NCBI GenBank assembly: GCA_934757255.1
Contig: CAKVLL010000010.1
Coordinates: 1 to 56,095 of the forward strand
Direction: 5' to 3'
Origin: an uncultured Candidatus Melainabacteria bacterium
GTDB lineage: Bacteria > Cyanobacteriota > Vampirovibrionia > Gastranaerophilales > Gastranaerophilaceae
Length of the DNA: 56,095 bases
Positions 23,408 through 32,195 of the stretch are shown here, piece after piece. Position 1 is the first letter of the stretch. The number at the start of each line of letters is the position of its first letter. Under the pieces are notes generated by a model. The model was not told the origin of the DNA. It saw only the letters and a program-made list of their open reading frames with translations, and ran no database searches. A program made the translations under genes and the position numbers.

Positions 23408-24505
23408 ATGCTAAGAGCCGGAATCGTAGGACTTCCAAACGTTGGAAAATCAACATTATTTAATGCGCTGACTGCTACAAAAAACGCACAGAGCGCAAAC
23501 TATCCATTTTGTACAATTGAGCCAAACGTTGGTGTTGTTGTTGTACCAGACGAAAGATTGCAAATTTTATCAGATTTATGCAAAGCAAAAGAAATTATCC
23601 CAACTGTTATTGAATTCGTTGATATTGCAGGACTTGTTAAAGGTGCAAGCAAAGGTGAAGGATTAGGAAACCAGTTCTTACACAACATCAGAGAAGTTGA
23701 TGCAATCATTCAAGTAGTAAGGTGCTTTGATGATGAAAATACAATTCACGTAGAAGGTAAAGTTGATCCAATTTCTGACATTGAAACTATCAACACTGAG
23801 CTTGCACTTGCAGATTTAGCTTCAGTAGAAAGACGTTTACAAAGAATTTCTAAGCAAGCAAAAGGCGGTGATAAAGAAGCTGTATTAGAAGACGGCGCAC
23901 TAAAAAAACTTAACGAATTATTACAAGATGGTAAATTTATTAATCTTAAAGACCACTTCACTGAAGAAGAAATTAACGTAATTAAGCCTTTAAATTTGAT
24001 GTCAGTTAAACCTGTTATCTATTGCGCTAATGTTTCTGAATTTGATTTGAAAGATGGTAATGATTACACAAAACGTGTTGAAGAATACGCAAAATCACAT
24101 GGCGCTCAAACAGTTGTAATTTGTGCCAGAATTGAAGAAGAATTGGTTGAACTTGGTGAAGAAGGCGCTAAAGAATACTTGGAAGAACTTGGAATTTCTG
24201 ATAGTGGTATAAACAAAATGATTAAATCAGTTTATGCACTTCTAAACTTGATTACATTTATCACAGCCGGTGAAAAAGAAGTTCACGCTTGGACTATTAC
24301 TCGTGGGACAAAAGCACCACAGGCAGCAGGCGTAATTCACACAGACTTTGAAAAAGGCTTCATTAGAGCAGAAGTTACCGGATATCAGGACTTTGTTGAT
24401 AATGGTTCTTACACTGCTTGCAAAGATAAAGGTGTTACAAGACTTGAAGGCAAGGATTATGTAATGCAAGATGGCGATATCGTTCATTTTAGATTTGCAG
24501 TATAA
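23408..24505 (+). CDS. ychF: Obg-like ATPase YchF
   Basis: Universal translation- and stress-associated P-loop ATPase of the TRAFAC class, 365 aa. P-loop GLPNVGKSTLFNAL at residues 8-21, switch motifs NYPFCTIEPNVGVV and DIAGLVKGASKGEGLG, coiled-coil insertion, and the C-terminal TGS domain (TRGTKAPQAAGVIHTDFEKG). Hydrophobic residues of the P-loop region give ATP rather than GTP preference in known members. Ribosome site GAAAGGAT about 9 nt before ATG; an extended -10 TGCTAAAAT lies about 35 nt upstream. Monocistronic, convergent with the vWA gene. Confidence 0.97.
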   Translation: MLRAGIVGLPNVGKSTLFNALTATKNAQSANYPFCTIEPNVGVVVVPDERLQILSDLCKAKEIIPTVIEFVDIAGLVKGASKGEGLGNQFLHNIREVDAIIQVVRCFDDENTIHVEGKVDPISDIETINTELALADLASVERRLQRISKQAKGGDKEAVLEDGALKKLNELLQDGKFINLKDHFTEEEINVIKPLNLMSVKPVIYCANVSEFDLKDGNDYTKRVEEYAKSHGAQTVVICARIEEELVELGEEGAKEYLEELGISDSGINKMIKSVYALLNLITFITAGEKEVHAWTITRGTKAPQAAGVIHTDFEKGFIRAEVTGYQDFVDNGSYTACKDKGVTRLEGKDYVMQDGDIVHFRFAV

Positions 24506-24513
24506 AATTACAA

Positions 24514-25218
24514 TCAATCATCACCATTATAAATCGTGGCTTCAACATTTTTATGAGGCAGAATCATTTCTTCCATTGAACGAAATAATTCTGCCTTTGT
24601 TTCCGCTTCTATAAAATTTCCACCGGTTACATCTGCAGTGCATTGCAATTGAGCCAAATCATCACTATCTTGAACATCAAAAGCAATTACATCTATTTTT
24701 ATATCTTTACGTTGTTTAACTAAAGCAATAGAATAATCACAAGGACTTTCATCACAATTTTCACCGCCATCTGTCAGAAGGATGATATGTTTAATACCTT
24801 CTAAATTGTTTAAATCCTTGTTAACAGCTTGTTTGAGCGAATAAGTTATCGGCGTCATGCCTCTTGGACGAAGATTTTGCATTGCTGATATAATATTTGG
24901 GGCATTATTAAAATCAATAGGAGTTACTAGTTCAGAACTTCTACAAGCATTGTATGCTATTAAGTTGCAAGTGTGACCATAAACTCGCATTCCAACTTTC
25001 GTTTTCGGAGAAATTTGTGGCAAAATATATTTCATCATCTCTTGAACTTGCTTAACTTTTGTCTTATGTTCTAAATATTCACCCATACTGTTTGAATAAT
25101 CAAGCACAAATAGAAGCTTGTCTCCATTATCTTGAAAATGATAATTCTCAGGAGCATAAACCTCATAAGCAATCGCCGGAAGCATAATTAGAAATAGTAA
25201 AAATAAAAATTTTTTCAT
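24514..25218 (-). CDS. Exported von Willebrand factor A domain protein
   Basis: A 234-aa protein with a signal peptide (MKKFLFLLFLIMLPAIAY) and one vWA domain. The metal-ion-dependent adhesion site is present: DYSNS after LLFVL, a Thr in RGMTPITYSLKQAV, and Asp in LLTDGGENC. Two Cys pairs (CNLIAYNACR and CDESPC) may form disulphides in the periplasm. It is likely to bind a protein ligand in a metal-dependent way. There is no operon partner; it converges with ychF, with 8 nt between the stops. Confidence 0.85.
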   Translation of the reverse strand: MKKFLFLLFLIMLPAIAYEVYAPENYHFQDNGDKLLFVLDYSNSMGEYLEHKTKVKQVQEMMKYILPQISPKTKVGMRVYGHTCNLIAYNACRSSELVTPIDFNNAPNIISAMQNLRPRGMTPITYSLKQAVNKDLNNLEGIKHIILLTDGGENCDESPCDYSIALVKQRKDIKIDVIAFDVQDSDDLAQLQCTADVTGGNFIEAETKAELFRSMEEMILPHKNVEATIYNGDD

Positions 25219-25348
25219 ACTTAAATTTAGCTTAAATATAAAACAAATAAATTCCCCAGCTTACTTACGATGAATATATTTTAAAACATATCGCTCGAAA
25301 AGTTTTAAAATATATTTATTTGTGCTATAAAAATAGCGGAGGTAAATT

Positions 25349-25546
25349 ATGTATCAAGTTTTTATCGATAAACCATCTTATTTTGAACCGGACATGGCTG
25401 GTGAATTCAAAGATTTGGAAAGCGCCGAAGCTTTTGCAAAAAAAGAGAAAGCAGAAGATAGTGAAATTACCTATGAAATAAAAGAAACTAATGGCTGTTT
25501 CAATAGTTATGGCGAACTTTTAGCAACAGTAATTAAGCGAGGTTAA
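25349..25546 (+). CDS. Small hypothetical protein (65 aa)
   Basis: A 65-aa acidic protein with a perfect ribosome site (GGAGG 6-7 nt before ATG). The pattern YQVFIDKPSYFEPDMAG then FKDLESAEAFAKKEK reads as a small alpha/beta unit of the SPOR/DUF-like kind, and KETNGCFNSYGELL follows. No known family. It converges on the gene at 25533, overlapping it by 14 nt. Confidence 0.65.
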   Translation: MYQVFIDKPSYFEPDMAGEFKDLESAEAFAKKEKAEDSEITYEIKETNGCFNSYGELLATVIKRG

Positions 25547-26204
25547 ACAAAAGTAAAACCGTTTTAATTGCAGCTAAAGTCATTCCTAAAAAACCACTAT
25601 ATTTAGAATCTTTTCTGGCCTTGATTTTGTTAAAATCAAGGCTTTCACCATAATTATACTTTCTTAATACATCACCAAATCCACGTACATTTTGTAATTC
25701 TTTTGACTTTTTATAATATTCTTTCAAAGACAATTTCTTTTCCGGCTTAAATTCTGGGGATGATGCAATATTATCACACAACATGCTTCTCAAATTAGGC
25801 TTCATTCCACTTTCTGTATGATGTACAGAATGTTTTCTGTGCCATTTTGAAACAAAAGATTTTGGGAAACCCAAAAGATACATGATCATCTTATCCGCGT
25901 CATGTGTTAGTGCATCAATTGAATTATGACCAAAGAGTTCTTTTTCAATCATTGCAAAAACAAGCTTATGTTCGTAAGTGTGTTTTACATTTTTCACATA
26001 ATTTTTAGCATATTTTTTAATAGGGCTTAAAAAACCGCAAAGACCGTTTGCATTGTTATCTGCAATCGGTCTTTTCATAAATATATCTGCACACTCACCA
26101 ACTCTCTTCGCGCTCACAGCACCTTTAAAGGTTGTGCCTTGCGCTATTGGTGGCTTTTCATATCTTCCATAAAAATAAGGGTTAAAATTACACTTTAAAT
26201 CCAT
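25533..26204 (-). CDS. Hypothetical protein with FKG-type N-terminal tail
   Basis: A 223-aa protein of no known family. The N-terminal tail is disordered and contains NFNPYFYGRYEKPP and GTTFKGAVSAKRVGE. Residues 70-150 hold several His (SKWHRKHSVHHTESG near 138-152, and ALTHDADKMIMYLLG), a pattern that could bind metal and recalls small HD- or DUF-type helical folds. The C-terminus is a hydrophobic helix (FLGMTLAAIKTVLLLFNL), possibly a membrane anchor. Placement gives no clue to function. Confidence 0.6.
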   Translation of the reverse strand: MDLKCNFNPYFYGRYEKPPIAQGTTFKGAVSAKRVGECADIFMKRPIADNNANGLCGFLSPIKKYAKNYVKNVKHTYEHKLVFAMIEKELFGHNSIDALTHDADKMIMYLLGFPKSFVSKWHRKHSVHHTESGMKPNLRSMLCDNIASSPEFKPEKKLSLKEYYKKSKELQNVRGFGDVLRKYNYGESLDFNKIKARKDSKYSGFLGMTLAAIKTVLLLFNLA

Positions 26205-26237
26205 AATTCATTTTCGCATAAAAATTTTTTAATGCAA

Positions 26238-26600
26238 CTAGATATTTATAAATCTTAAAAATTCTTTTAAAAACCCTTTGAAACCGGTTTGCCATTTGTG
26301 TGATGTTCCGTGGTAATACTCTTCATAATCAGCAATAATGTTTTTAGGTAACTCTTTGCCATTAACTAACGTTTGAGCAATAAATTCCAAATAATCATTT
26401 TGCTCTTCTCTATATTCGATATCTTTATATCTTATATCTTCATCAGCTGCATAATGCACTAATGCATGATATGCGCATTCAATATTTTTATCTTTCGTAT
26501 CCGGAAAAAGCAAAATTGCCTCTCTTACACTTTTTTGCTCTGTAAGTACGGCATAAATTAATCTTCCGACAAATCTTCTGTTATTAAAATTATTATTCAT
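26238..26600 (-). CDS. Hypothetical protein (120 aa), coupled to a lipoprotein
   Basis: A 120-aa helical soluble protein I do not recognise. It starts 2 nt after the stop of the lipoprotein gene, so the two form an operon. Contains RLIYAVLTEQKSVREAILLF and AYHALVHYAADEDIRY, an acidic middle and a Lys/Phe-rich end. No signal peptide or metal motif. Confidence 0.65.
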   Translation of the reverse strand: MNNNFNNRRFVGRLIYAVLTEQKSVREAILLFPDTKDKNIECAYHALVHYAADEDIRYKDIEYREEQNDYLEFIAQTLVNGKELPKNIIADYEEYYHGTSHKWQTGFKGFLKEFLRFINI

Positions 26601-26602
26601 GT

Positions 26603-26848
26603 CTAATAAGGGTTTATAATTTTTATATCAAAATTTGGAGTTTGCGGTCCAAAATTCGCATCATATTTTAGTTTTGGGCCTTCGGATAAATCAACTCTTC
26701 CTGTTTCAGAATTTTTTGGAGGTTCTATATATTTGGCAAATCTTCTCTGACCTTTTACCATCGAACCAGTTTGATGTTTAACTTGGCACGCAGATAAAAG
26801 CATTGAGCAAATAAAAGCACACATAATCAGTGAAAAGATTTTTTTCAT
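26603..26848 (-). CDS. Small lipoprotein
   Basis: An 81-aa protein with a lipoprotein signal: MKKIFSLIMCAFICSMLL then the lipobox LSAC, cut before Cys by signal peptidase II (lspA is at 20375). The mature part of about 60 residues is polar and Pro-rich (RFAKYIEPPKNSETGR). The ATG at 26848 is chosen over an in-frame start 15 codons upstream, because GAGGG lies 7 nt before it and the signal peptide then begins correctly. First gene of a pair with the 120-aa protein. Confidence 0.75.
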   Translation of the reverse strand: MKKIFSLIMCAFICSMLLSACQVKHQTGSMVKGQRRFAKYIEPPKNSETGRVDLSEGPKLKYDANFGPQTPNFDIKIINPY

Positions 26849-26961
26849 ATTAAAACCCTCGCTAATAATATTATTACATGCTTTTTTACTCAAATTATCC
26901 TTCTAAAGAATGAACTTAAAGCCTTACTGCGTATTTTCTACTGTAAAATAACTACATATTT

Positions 26962-26990
26962 TTGCATTTATTAAAAATTTAAATTATAAT
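26962..26990 (+). promoter_or_regulatory. Sigma70-type promoter of glyA
   Basis: TTGCAT (26962-26967), 17-nt spacer, TATAAT (26985-26990), then a leader of about 27 nt with GGAGGAG before the ATG. A conventional, leadered promoter. Confidence 0.8.
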
Positions 26991-27023
26991 TAGAAAAACG
27001 TAGAGTCGAATAGGAGGAGTTAT

Positions 27024-28262
27024 ATGAATTTGGATAAAGTAAGAGAAACAGACGCAGAATTAGCGCAATTTATAGAAGAGGAATTTAATCGTCAACAAAA
27101 CACTATTGAATTAATTGCTAGTGAAAACTTTACTTCTCCTGCTGTAATGCAAGCTTGTGGAAGCGTTTTGACAAACAAATACGCAGAAGGAAAGCCACAT
27201 AAACGTTATTATAATGGTTGTGAAATCGTAGATAAAGTCGAAGAGTTGGCTCAAAAAAGAGCTTGTGAATTATTTAAGATGGATCATGCTAATGTTCAAC
27301 CTCATTCCGGTGCACAAGCAAACATGGCTGTATTTTTTGCACTACTGAAACATGGCGATACAATTTTGGGAATGGATTTATCAAATGGCGGACACCTTAG
27401 CCATGGTTGTCCTGTAAACTTTTCAGGAACGTATTTTGATGCAAAAAGCTATGGCGTAGACAGCGAAGGCAATATTGACTATGAAGATGTAAGAAAAAAG
27501 GCGCACGAATATAAACCAAAATTAATTATTTGTGGTGCAAGCAACTATTCAAAAGTTATTGATTTTAAAAGATTTAGAGAAATAGCTGATGAAGTCGGTG
27601 CAATATTAATGGCTGATATTGCACATATTGCAGGACTAGTAGCAGGTGGAGTTCACCCATCACCAGCCGGTTATGCTCAAATTGTTACAACAACAACACA
27701 TAAAACTCTTAGAGGACCAAGAGGTGGCATTATTATGTGTGACGAAGAATATGCTGCAGCAATTGATAAGGCTGTTTTCCCTGGAATTCAAGGCGGACCT
27801 TTGGAACACATTATTGCAGGCAAAGCAGTTGCTTTAAAAGAAGCTATGTTACCTGAGTTTAAAGAATACGCAAAACAAATCGTTAAGAATGCTAAAGCTA
27901 TGGCAGAAGGTCTTATTGAAAACGGTATGGAAATTGTTGGTGGTATGACAGAAAACCACTTAATGACATTAGATTTGAGAAAAACCGGCAAGACAGGAAA
28001 AGATATGGCAAATATTTTGGAAAGAGTGGGTATTACTGCTAACAAAAACACTGTTCCAAATGACCCACAAAGTCCTTTTATCACAAGCGGTATAAGACTT
28101 GGAGCCGCTGCAATGACAACTCGTGGTTTCAAAGAAGAAGATATGAAGGAAGTTGCAAGAATTATTGCTGAAGCTATTAAAAATTCAGATGATGAAAAAG
28201 TTTTGAACGAATTAAGGTTCGATTCAGCAAAACTTTGCAAAAAATATCCATTGTATTGTTAA
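27024..28262 (+). CDS. glyA: Serine hydroxymethyltransferase
   Basis: PLP enzyme interconverting serine and glycine with transfer of a one-carbon unit to tetrahydrofolate. The 412-aa length is standard. The PLP lysine lies in VTTTTHKTLRGPRGG, and other family motifs are ELIASENFTSPAVMQACGS, NKYAEGKPHKRYYNGC and HSGAQANMAVFFALL. Excellent ribosome site. It stands alone. It links with folK (31695) in folate one-carbon metabolism but not in an operon. Confidence 0.97.
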   Translation: MNLDKVRETDAELAQFIEEEFNRQQNTIELIASENFTSPAVMQACGSVLTNKYAEGKPHKRYYNGCEIVDKVEELAQKRACELFKMDHANVQPHSGAQANMAVFFALLKHGDTILGMDLSNGGHLSHGCPVNFSGTYFDAKSYGVDSEGNIDYEDVRKKAHEYKPKLIICGASNYSKVIDFKRFREIADEVGAILMADIAHIAGLVAGGVHPSPAGYAQIVTTTTHKTLRGPRGGIIMCDEEYAAAIDKAVFPGIQGGPLEHIIAGKAVALKEAMLPEFKEYAKQIVKNAKAMAEGLIENGMEIVGGMTENHLMTLDLRKTGKTGKDMANILERVGITANKNTVPNDPQSPFITSGIRLGAAAMTTRGFKEEDMKEVARIIAEAIKNSDDEKVLNELRFDSAKLCKKYPLYC

Positions 28263-28321
28263 TTGTTAAACTAATAATATCTCATTGTGCAAAACTAAAA
28301 AAACATAACTTATATCAGTAA

Positions 28322-29152
28322 TTAAACCGGTATAAATATTGTGCTAGGCGTTTTTTTCAATTTTTTGGTTATAAAATCTGAAACAGCACTACCATTTCCG
28401 GTTGTAATTTCAGTATGACCGTAATCTTTCGAATAGCCGCCAACGCCTTTATTATAAACAAGGACACATCCTGCCGGCAAGTCTTTCAAGTTCACACTGC
28501 GTGGCGATATTTCTTTGAAATTTGGATTATTACGTAAAATACTTGTCATTTGATAAGCATGTCCATATTGGTAAGCACCTAAACCAACATCTCTTATTGC
28601 AGCTTTAACATATAATGCACAGTCACCTATAGATTTATTGGATGGTTTGCTTATGCTGGTTACTTTTTTGGACTCATGATCTATTTCAAAATTACTGTAT
28701 TTCATTGCAAGATTTACTAATTTTTTTCCGGCATTAGCATTATAATTCTTCAAAACAGAACTATTCACTTTAGTTGATAATCTAATATTTTCACTCTCAA
28801 TTTTTGTTGTAGTTTTTATACCTGTAGAAGACAATCTATAAGAATTATCAAAAGTCGACAGAGAAAAACTGTCAAAAGTCGGAGTACTACAACTCTGGAC
28901 ATCGTTCCAAATACTTGTACTTAAGCTGGAATTGTTAAAACCAAAGTTATTACCAAAAGGACTAAAATTAAACAATGATGGCATATTCCAATCATTGAAC
29001 ATTGAAAAATTCCAATTAGAAATAGGGGTAAATGCACTAAAATTCATGAAGGATGGCATGAATGAGCACGAAAATTTCGGAGTGAACCAGTTGCTCAATC
29101 CGGACATAAAATTATCCATACTAAAATTGGAAAGTGGATTTATTAACGTCAT
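28322..29152 (-). CDS. Probable secreted cysteine peptidase/amidase (CHAP/NlpC-like)
   Basis: A 276-aa protein in two parts. Residues 1-100 are low-complexity, rich in Asn, Phe, Ser and Trp with NFS/FNFSPFG-like units and no ordinary signal peptide. Residues 135-276 look like a papain-fold hydrolase of the CHAP/NlpC type: the likely nucleophile C178 in KSIGDCALYVKAAI, PAGCVLVYNKG, and the likely base H246 in KDYGHTEITTGNGSAVSDF. These folds usually cut peptidoglycan stem peptides or cross-bridges. Ribosome site AAGGATA before the ATG. Substrate, export route and target (self or rival cells) are unknown. Confidence 0.62.
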   Translation of the reverse strand: MTLINPLSNFSMDNFMSGLSNWFTPKFSCSFMPSFMNFSAFTPISNWNFSMFNDWNMPSLFNFSPFGNNFGFNNSSLSTSIWNDVQSCSTPTFDSFSLSTFDNSYRLSSTGIKTTTKIESENIRLSTKVNSSVLKNYNANAGKKLVNLAMKYSNFEIDHESKKVTSISKPSNKSIGDCALYVKAAIRDVGLGAYQYGHAYQMTSILRNNPNFKEISPRSVNLKDLPAGCVLVYNKGVGGYSKDYGHTEITTGNGSAVSDFITKKLKKTPSTIFIPV

Positions 29153-29307
29153 GACAAATATCCTTATTTATATAAAAAATTCCAATCTGAAAAAATTGAC
29201 AAATCATAGATGTTTTATTAAGTTTTGTTAAAAATAAATATAATTTTGAAATACAGGACATAAAAAAGACTTTATATATATGTAAGATTTAAGTTCGAGA
29301 GTATAAA

Positions 29308-30165
29308 ATGAGTTATTTAAGAGACATTAGTAATAGTGAATTTGCTGCAAAAGACATTGCTCTTAAAAATAGAATGGCCGGAGTTAGGAATGATTCTTTT
29401 TTAGGAGTTACTCTTACAACAACTCTTGCAACAACTCTTCCTTCTGTCTTCTTGGCTGTTACACAAAAAATTGCATCAAATGCAGACGGTAAAGGTGGAG
29501 ATGATAAATCTGTAGATACAAACAAAAATACTCTAAAAGAATACAACAAAAAAGTTGACAAACTTTTAAAAGAAATTGGTGCAAAAGACGAGAGAGATAT
29601 CAATGAAGCTGTTTCTAGAGCGCAAGATGAATGGGATTCAAACGTAAATATCGCTCAAAGAGTTGTAGATAATTTTGCAAATAAAACAGATGACTATTCT
29701 ACTCAAATCAATGATTTAAAATCACAAAAAGCTGCTTTAACAACTGAAACTGATCCTGATGGTTCAAAAGCAGCAAAAATTGATAAACAAATTGCAAAAC
29801 TTGAATCTGAACGTGAAAAAGTTGAAACACTTGCTAAAAATAAATTAGAAGAAGCTAAAGCTGCTAGAACAAAAAATATTAATGAAATCACTTCAAAAGC
29901 AAATGAAGCAATCGGTTACTTAGAAAAAATTGCTGAACTAAAATCTGCTGATAACGAAGACACAGTCAGTGTACCGGAAAAGACCGAATCTTTAGCTGAT
30001 TTTACAAAATTGAGAAATGTTTTAATTGACACAAAATCAACTTCTGCAGAGAAAAAGACTGCTGCACAGAAGTTAAAAAAACTTGCAGAAGAAAATCCAG
30101 ATAACGCGACTATGGCCAAGGCATACAAAGTTCTTCAACCTAAATTGAAGGAACTTTTGAAATAA
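29308..30165 (+). CDS. Coiled-coil protein with one hydrophobic segment
   Basis: A 285-aa protein of no known family. After a short polar start (MSYLRDISNSEFAAKDIALK) there is a Thr/Ala/Val-rich hydrophobic stretch at about residues 33-52, a Gly/Asp-rich hinge, then a long charged region with coiled-coil heptads (LKSQKAALTTETDPDG, AKIDKQIAKLESEREKVETL) to the end. It is probably anchored at the inner membrane. A good terminator follows. No functional clue from the neighbours. Confidence 0.6.
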   Translation: MSYLRDISNSEFAAKDIALKNRMAGVRNDSFLGVTLTTTLATTLPSVFLAVTQKIASNADGKGGDDKSVDTNKNTLKEYNKKVDKLLKEIGAKDERDINEAVSRAQDEWDSNVNIAQRVVDNFANKTDDYSTQINDLKSQKAALTTETDPDGSKAAKIDKQIAKLESEREKVETLAKNKLEEAKAARTKNINEITSKANEAIGYLEKIAELKSADNEDTVSVPEKTESLADFTKLRNVLIDTKSTSAEKKTAAQKLKKLAEENPDNATMAKAYKVLQPKLKELLK

Positions 30166-30229
30166 GTTTTATAAATAGATTTTTACAACCTATTTTTTAT
30201 ACCCCATCTTACATCTTACAAAGTTTTTA

Positions 30230-30255
30230 GCCCACTTTCGTGGGCTTTTTTTTGT
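30230..30255. terminator. Strong bidirectional terminator
   Basis: AGCCCAC (30230-30236), TTTC loop, GTGGGCT (30241-30247) and eight T, between the convergent coiled-coil gene and the citrate-synthase-like gene. Read on the minus strand the T-run is shorter. Confidence 0.9.
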
Positions 30256-30256
30256 T

Positions 30257-31570
30257 TTAAATAATATGATGTGGCATCGCAACAGAGCCTTTGTCTAAAC
30301 GTTTTTGAAGTTCTCCGGATGGTTCGTAGAATGGTGATACAGTCATTATTTTAGCTGCGATATCCGGATAATGATAAATAAATTTCAATTCACTTTCTGT
30401 TAAAGGTTTTTGCGTGTGTACGTTCGCATAACGCGCCAATTCCAAAATGTTACGAGCTTCGTTTTCATCCTTAAATTCAATTTCTAATTTGTCATAAACA
30501 TTTCTGAAACCTTTAATTCCGCCATATTCGCCCGTTGTAATCATTCTACCTGTTTCAATAATTTCCGGTTCACCACGTCCAAGTTCTTCAAAATCATACA
30601 ATTCGTAATTACGTCTATCCTTCAATGCGCCATCTGCATGAATTCCTGATTCATGTGCAAACGCATTATCACCCACTGCCGGTTGATTTATAGGTATTGG
30701 AAGCCCAAACGCATAAGCTGTATACTTAGCAAGTTTCCACGCTTTACTCAAATCAATGTTTTCATCTATTTGAAATTCTCCTTTAGAATTTTTAAAGCCT
30801 GCTGATTTTAGCACTGCTAACAAACAAGACACTAAATCGGCGTTTCCGGCGCGTTCACCCATTCCATTAATTGCAGTATTTATATATGCATCAACTCCTG
30901 CATCAACTGCTGCACGAGCACCTTCAACTGAGCACGCAACCGCCATGCCTAAATCATTATGAAAATGCATTTCTATTGGCATTTGAGTTTCTTTTGCCAA
31001 CCTATAAATTCTGGTATAAGTCGTATGCGGATCTTCATATCCCAATGTATCACAATATCTAAAGCGATAAGCACCACGTTTTTTTACTTCTTTTGCGAGT
31101 TTAATTAAGAAATCTAAATCGCTTCTAGATGCGTCCTCTGCATTTACACCAATAATTTTTGCACCTTTAGAAACGGCACATTCAACAGCTTCGCAAGTCA
31201 TTTTAATGATATCATCTGGCGTTTTCTTACCTAAGTATTTACCATAAATCATTTGTTCTGAAGTTGATTGAGAAAGATTGCAGTTTTCTAACAATGGACA
31301 ATTCGCAAAAGATTGCTCTACATCAGAGGCAATTGCACGCATCCAACCTGAAAGTTTAGTCTTTCTGATAACTCCCCTTTTAACAAGTTCAAGATTTGCA
31401 TTCAAATAATTTATTTCGTGCATTGTTGTTGGGAAACCAAACTCAGATTGAGTAATTCCCATATCATCCAACATCAGGTTAATAATTGTTTTTTGTAATT
31501 TTGCCAAACCTAACCTTGAAGTTTGAACTCCATCTCTGTTTGTAACATCCACAAAATAAATCTTCGGCAT
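30257..31570 (-). CDS. Re-citrate synthase / homocitrate synthase family
   Basis: A 437-aa HMGL/DRE-TIM enzyme that condenses acetyl-CoA with a 2-oxo acid. The start MPKIYFVDVTNRDGVQTSR, the block FHNDLGMAVACSVEGARA with its metal-binding His, and NGMGERAGNADL are characteristic. The DVTNRDGVQTSR variant, rather than DTTLRDGEQ, is the form I associate with Re-citrate synthases of anaerobes and with some NifV homologues, so oxaloacetate or 2-oxoglutarate are the likely co-substrates. ATG 31570 follows AAGGAGGG; a longer frame upstream lacks this. No nif genes are present. It may supply citrate in a branched TCA pathway. Confidence 0.82.
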   Translation of the reverse strand: MPKIYFVDVTNRDGVQTSRLGLAKLQKTIINLMLDDMGITQSEFGFPTTMHEINYLNANLELVKRGVIRKTKLSGWMRAIASDVEQSFANCPLLENCNLSQSTSEQMIYGKYLGKKTPDDIIKMTCEAVECAVSKGAKIIGVNAEDASRSDLDFLIKLAKEVKKRGAYRFRYCDTLGYEDPHTTYTRIYRLAKETQMPIEMHFHNDLGMAVACSVEGARAAVDAGVDAYINTAINGMGERAGNADLVSCLLAVLKSAGFKNSKGEFQIDENIDLSKAWKLAKYTAYAFGLPIPINQPAVGDNAFAHESGIHADGALKDRRNYELYDFEELGRGEPEIIETGRMITTGEYGGIKGFRNVYDKLEIEFKDENEARNILELARYANVHTQKPLTESELKFIYHYPDIAAKIMTVSPFYEPSGELQKRLDKGSVAMPHHII

Positions 31571-31658
31571 AGTCCCTCCTTGCTTTGATTGTGTTATTGT
31601 ACAATATTTTTTTAAGTCGAGCAAGTAAAGATTATATAAAGTAAACACTCAAAATTTA

Positions 31659-31688
31659 TTGACAATTTATACTAATACAATGTAAAAT
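31659..31688 (+). promoter_or_regulatory. Promoter of folK, leaderless geometry
   Basis: Perfect TTGACA (31659-31664), 18-nt spacer, TAAAAT (31683-31688), then six nt (TTAACT) and ATG 31695. No ribosome site; the strongest case in the window for a leaderless mRNA. Confidence 0.75.
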
Positions 31689-31694
31689 TTAACT

Positions 31695-32195
31695 ATGGCA
31701 ATTGTTTATTTATCATTAGGTTCAAATTTAGGTGATAGAGTCGGTTATCTACAACAAGCGACTAGTTTGTTGGCAGCCTCCGATAAAATCAGTATAGTTG
31801 CAACTTCTTCATTTTATGAATCTGAACCTTGGCAAATGAACTCAGAAAACTGGTTTGTAAACGCTATTATACAAATTTCTACAACATTAACACCTGAAGA
31901 GTTGCTAATTGAATGTCAAAGAATTGAAAAACAATTAGGCCGAAAACGTTCCGATGTGGGAGTTTATACTGATAGAACGATTGACATTGATATATTATTT
32001 TATGACAATTTAATTTTAAATTCAAAAAATTTAACAATCCCGCACAAAAATTTCTGCAAGCGCGCTTTTGTACTTGTTCCAATGCTAGAAATAGCTCAAG
32101 ATTTTGTTCATCCGGTTTCACACAAAACTGTAATGCAAATTTATGAAGAATTAGAAAACCCTGAAATGGTTGTTTTATATGGCACAAGAATCTAA
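31695..32195 (+). CDS. folK: 2-amino-4-hydroxy-6-hydroxymethyldihydropteridine pyrophosphokinase
   Basis: Transfers pyrophosphate from ATP to the pterin alcohol in folate synthesis. The 166-aa protein has the family motifs YLSLGSNLGDRVGYLQQA at the start, the substrate-binding FYESEPWQM, and TDRTIDIDILFYDN with the magnesium-binding Asp pair, then LTIPHKNFCKRAFVLVPMLE. It overlaps the flavoprotein gene downstream by 17 nt. No other folate gene lies next to it. Confidence 0.95.
   Translation: MAIVYLSLGSNLGDRVGYLQQATSLLAASDKISIVATSSFYESEPWQMNSENWFVNAIIQISTTLTPEELLIECQRIEKQLGRKRSDVGVYTDRTIDIDILFYDNLILNSKNLTIPHKNFCKRAFVLVPMLEIAQDFVHPVSHKTVMQIYEELENPEMVVLYGTRI

Noticed and set aside
27788..28240. 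150-codon open frame antisense to glyA
   Set aside because: It lies wholly inside a strongly conserved gene on the other strand and encodes a composition typical of an antisense shadow.
30257..31570. NifV and therefore nitrogen fixation
   Set aside because: There are no nif structural or regulatory genes in the window and the N-terminal motif also fits Re-citrate synthases.
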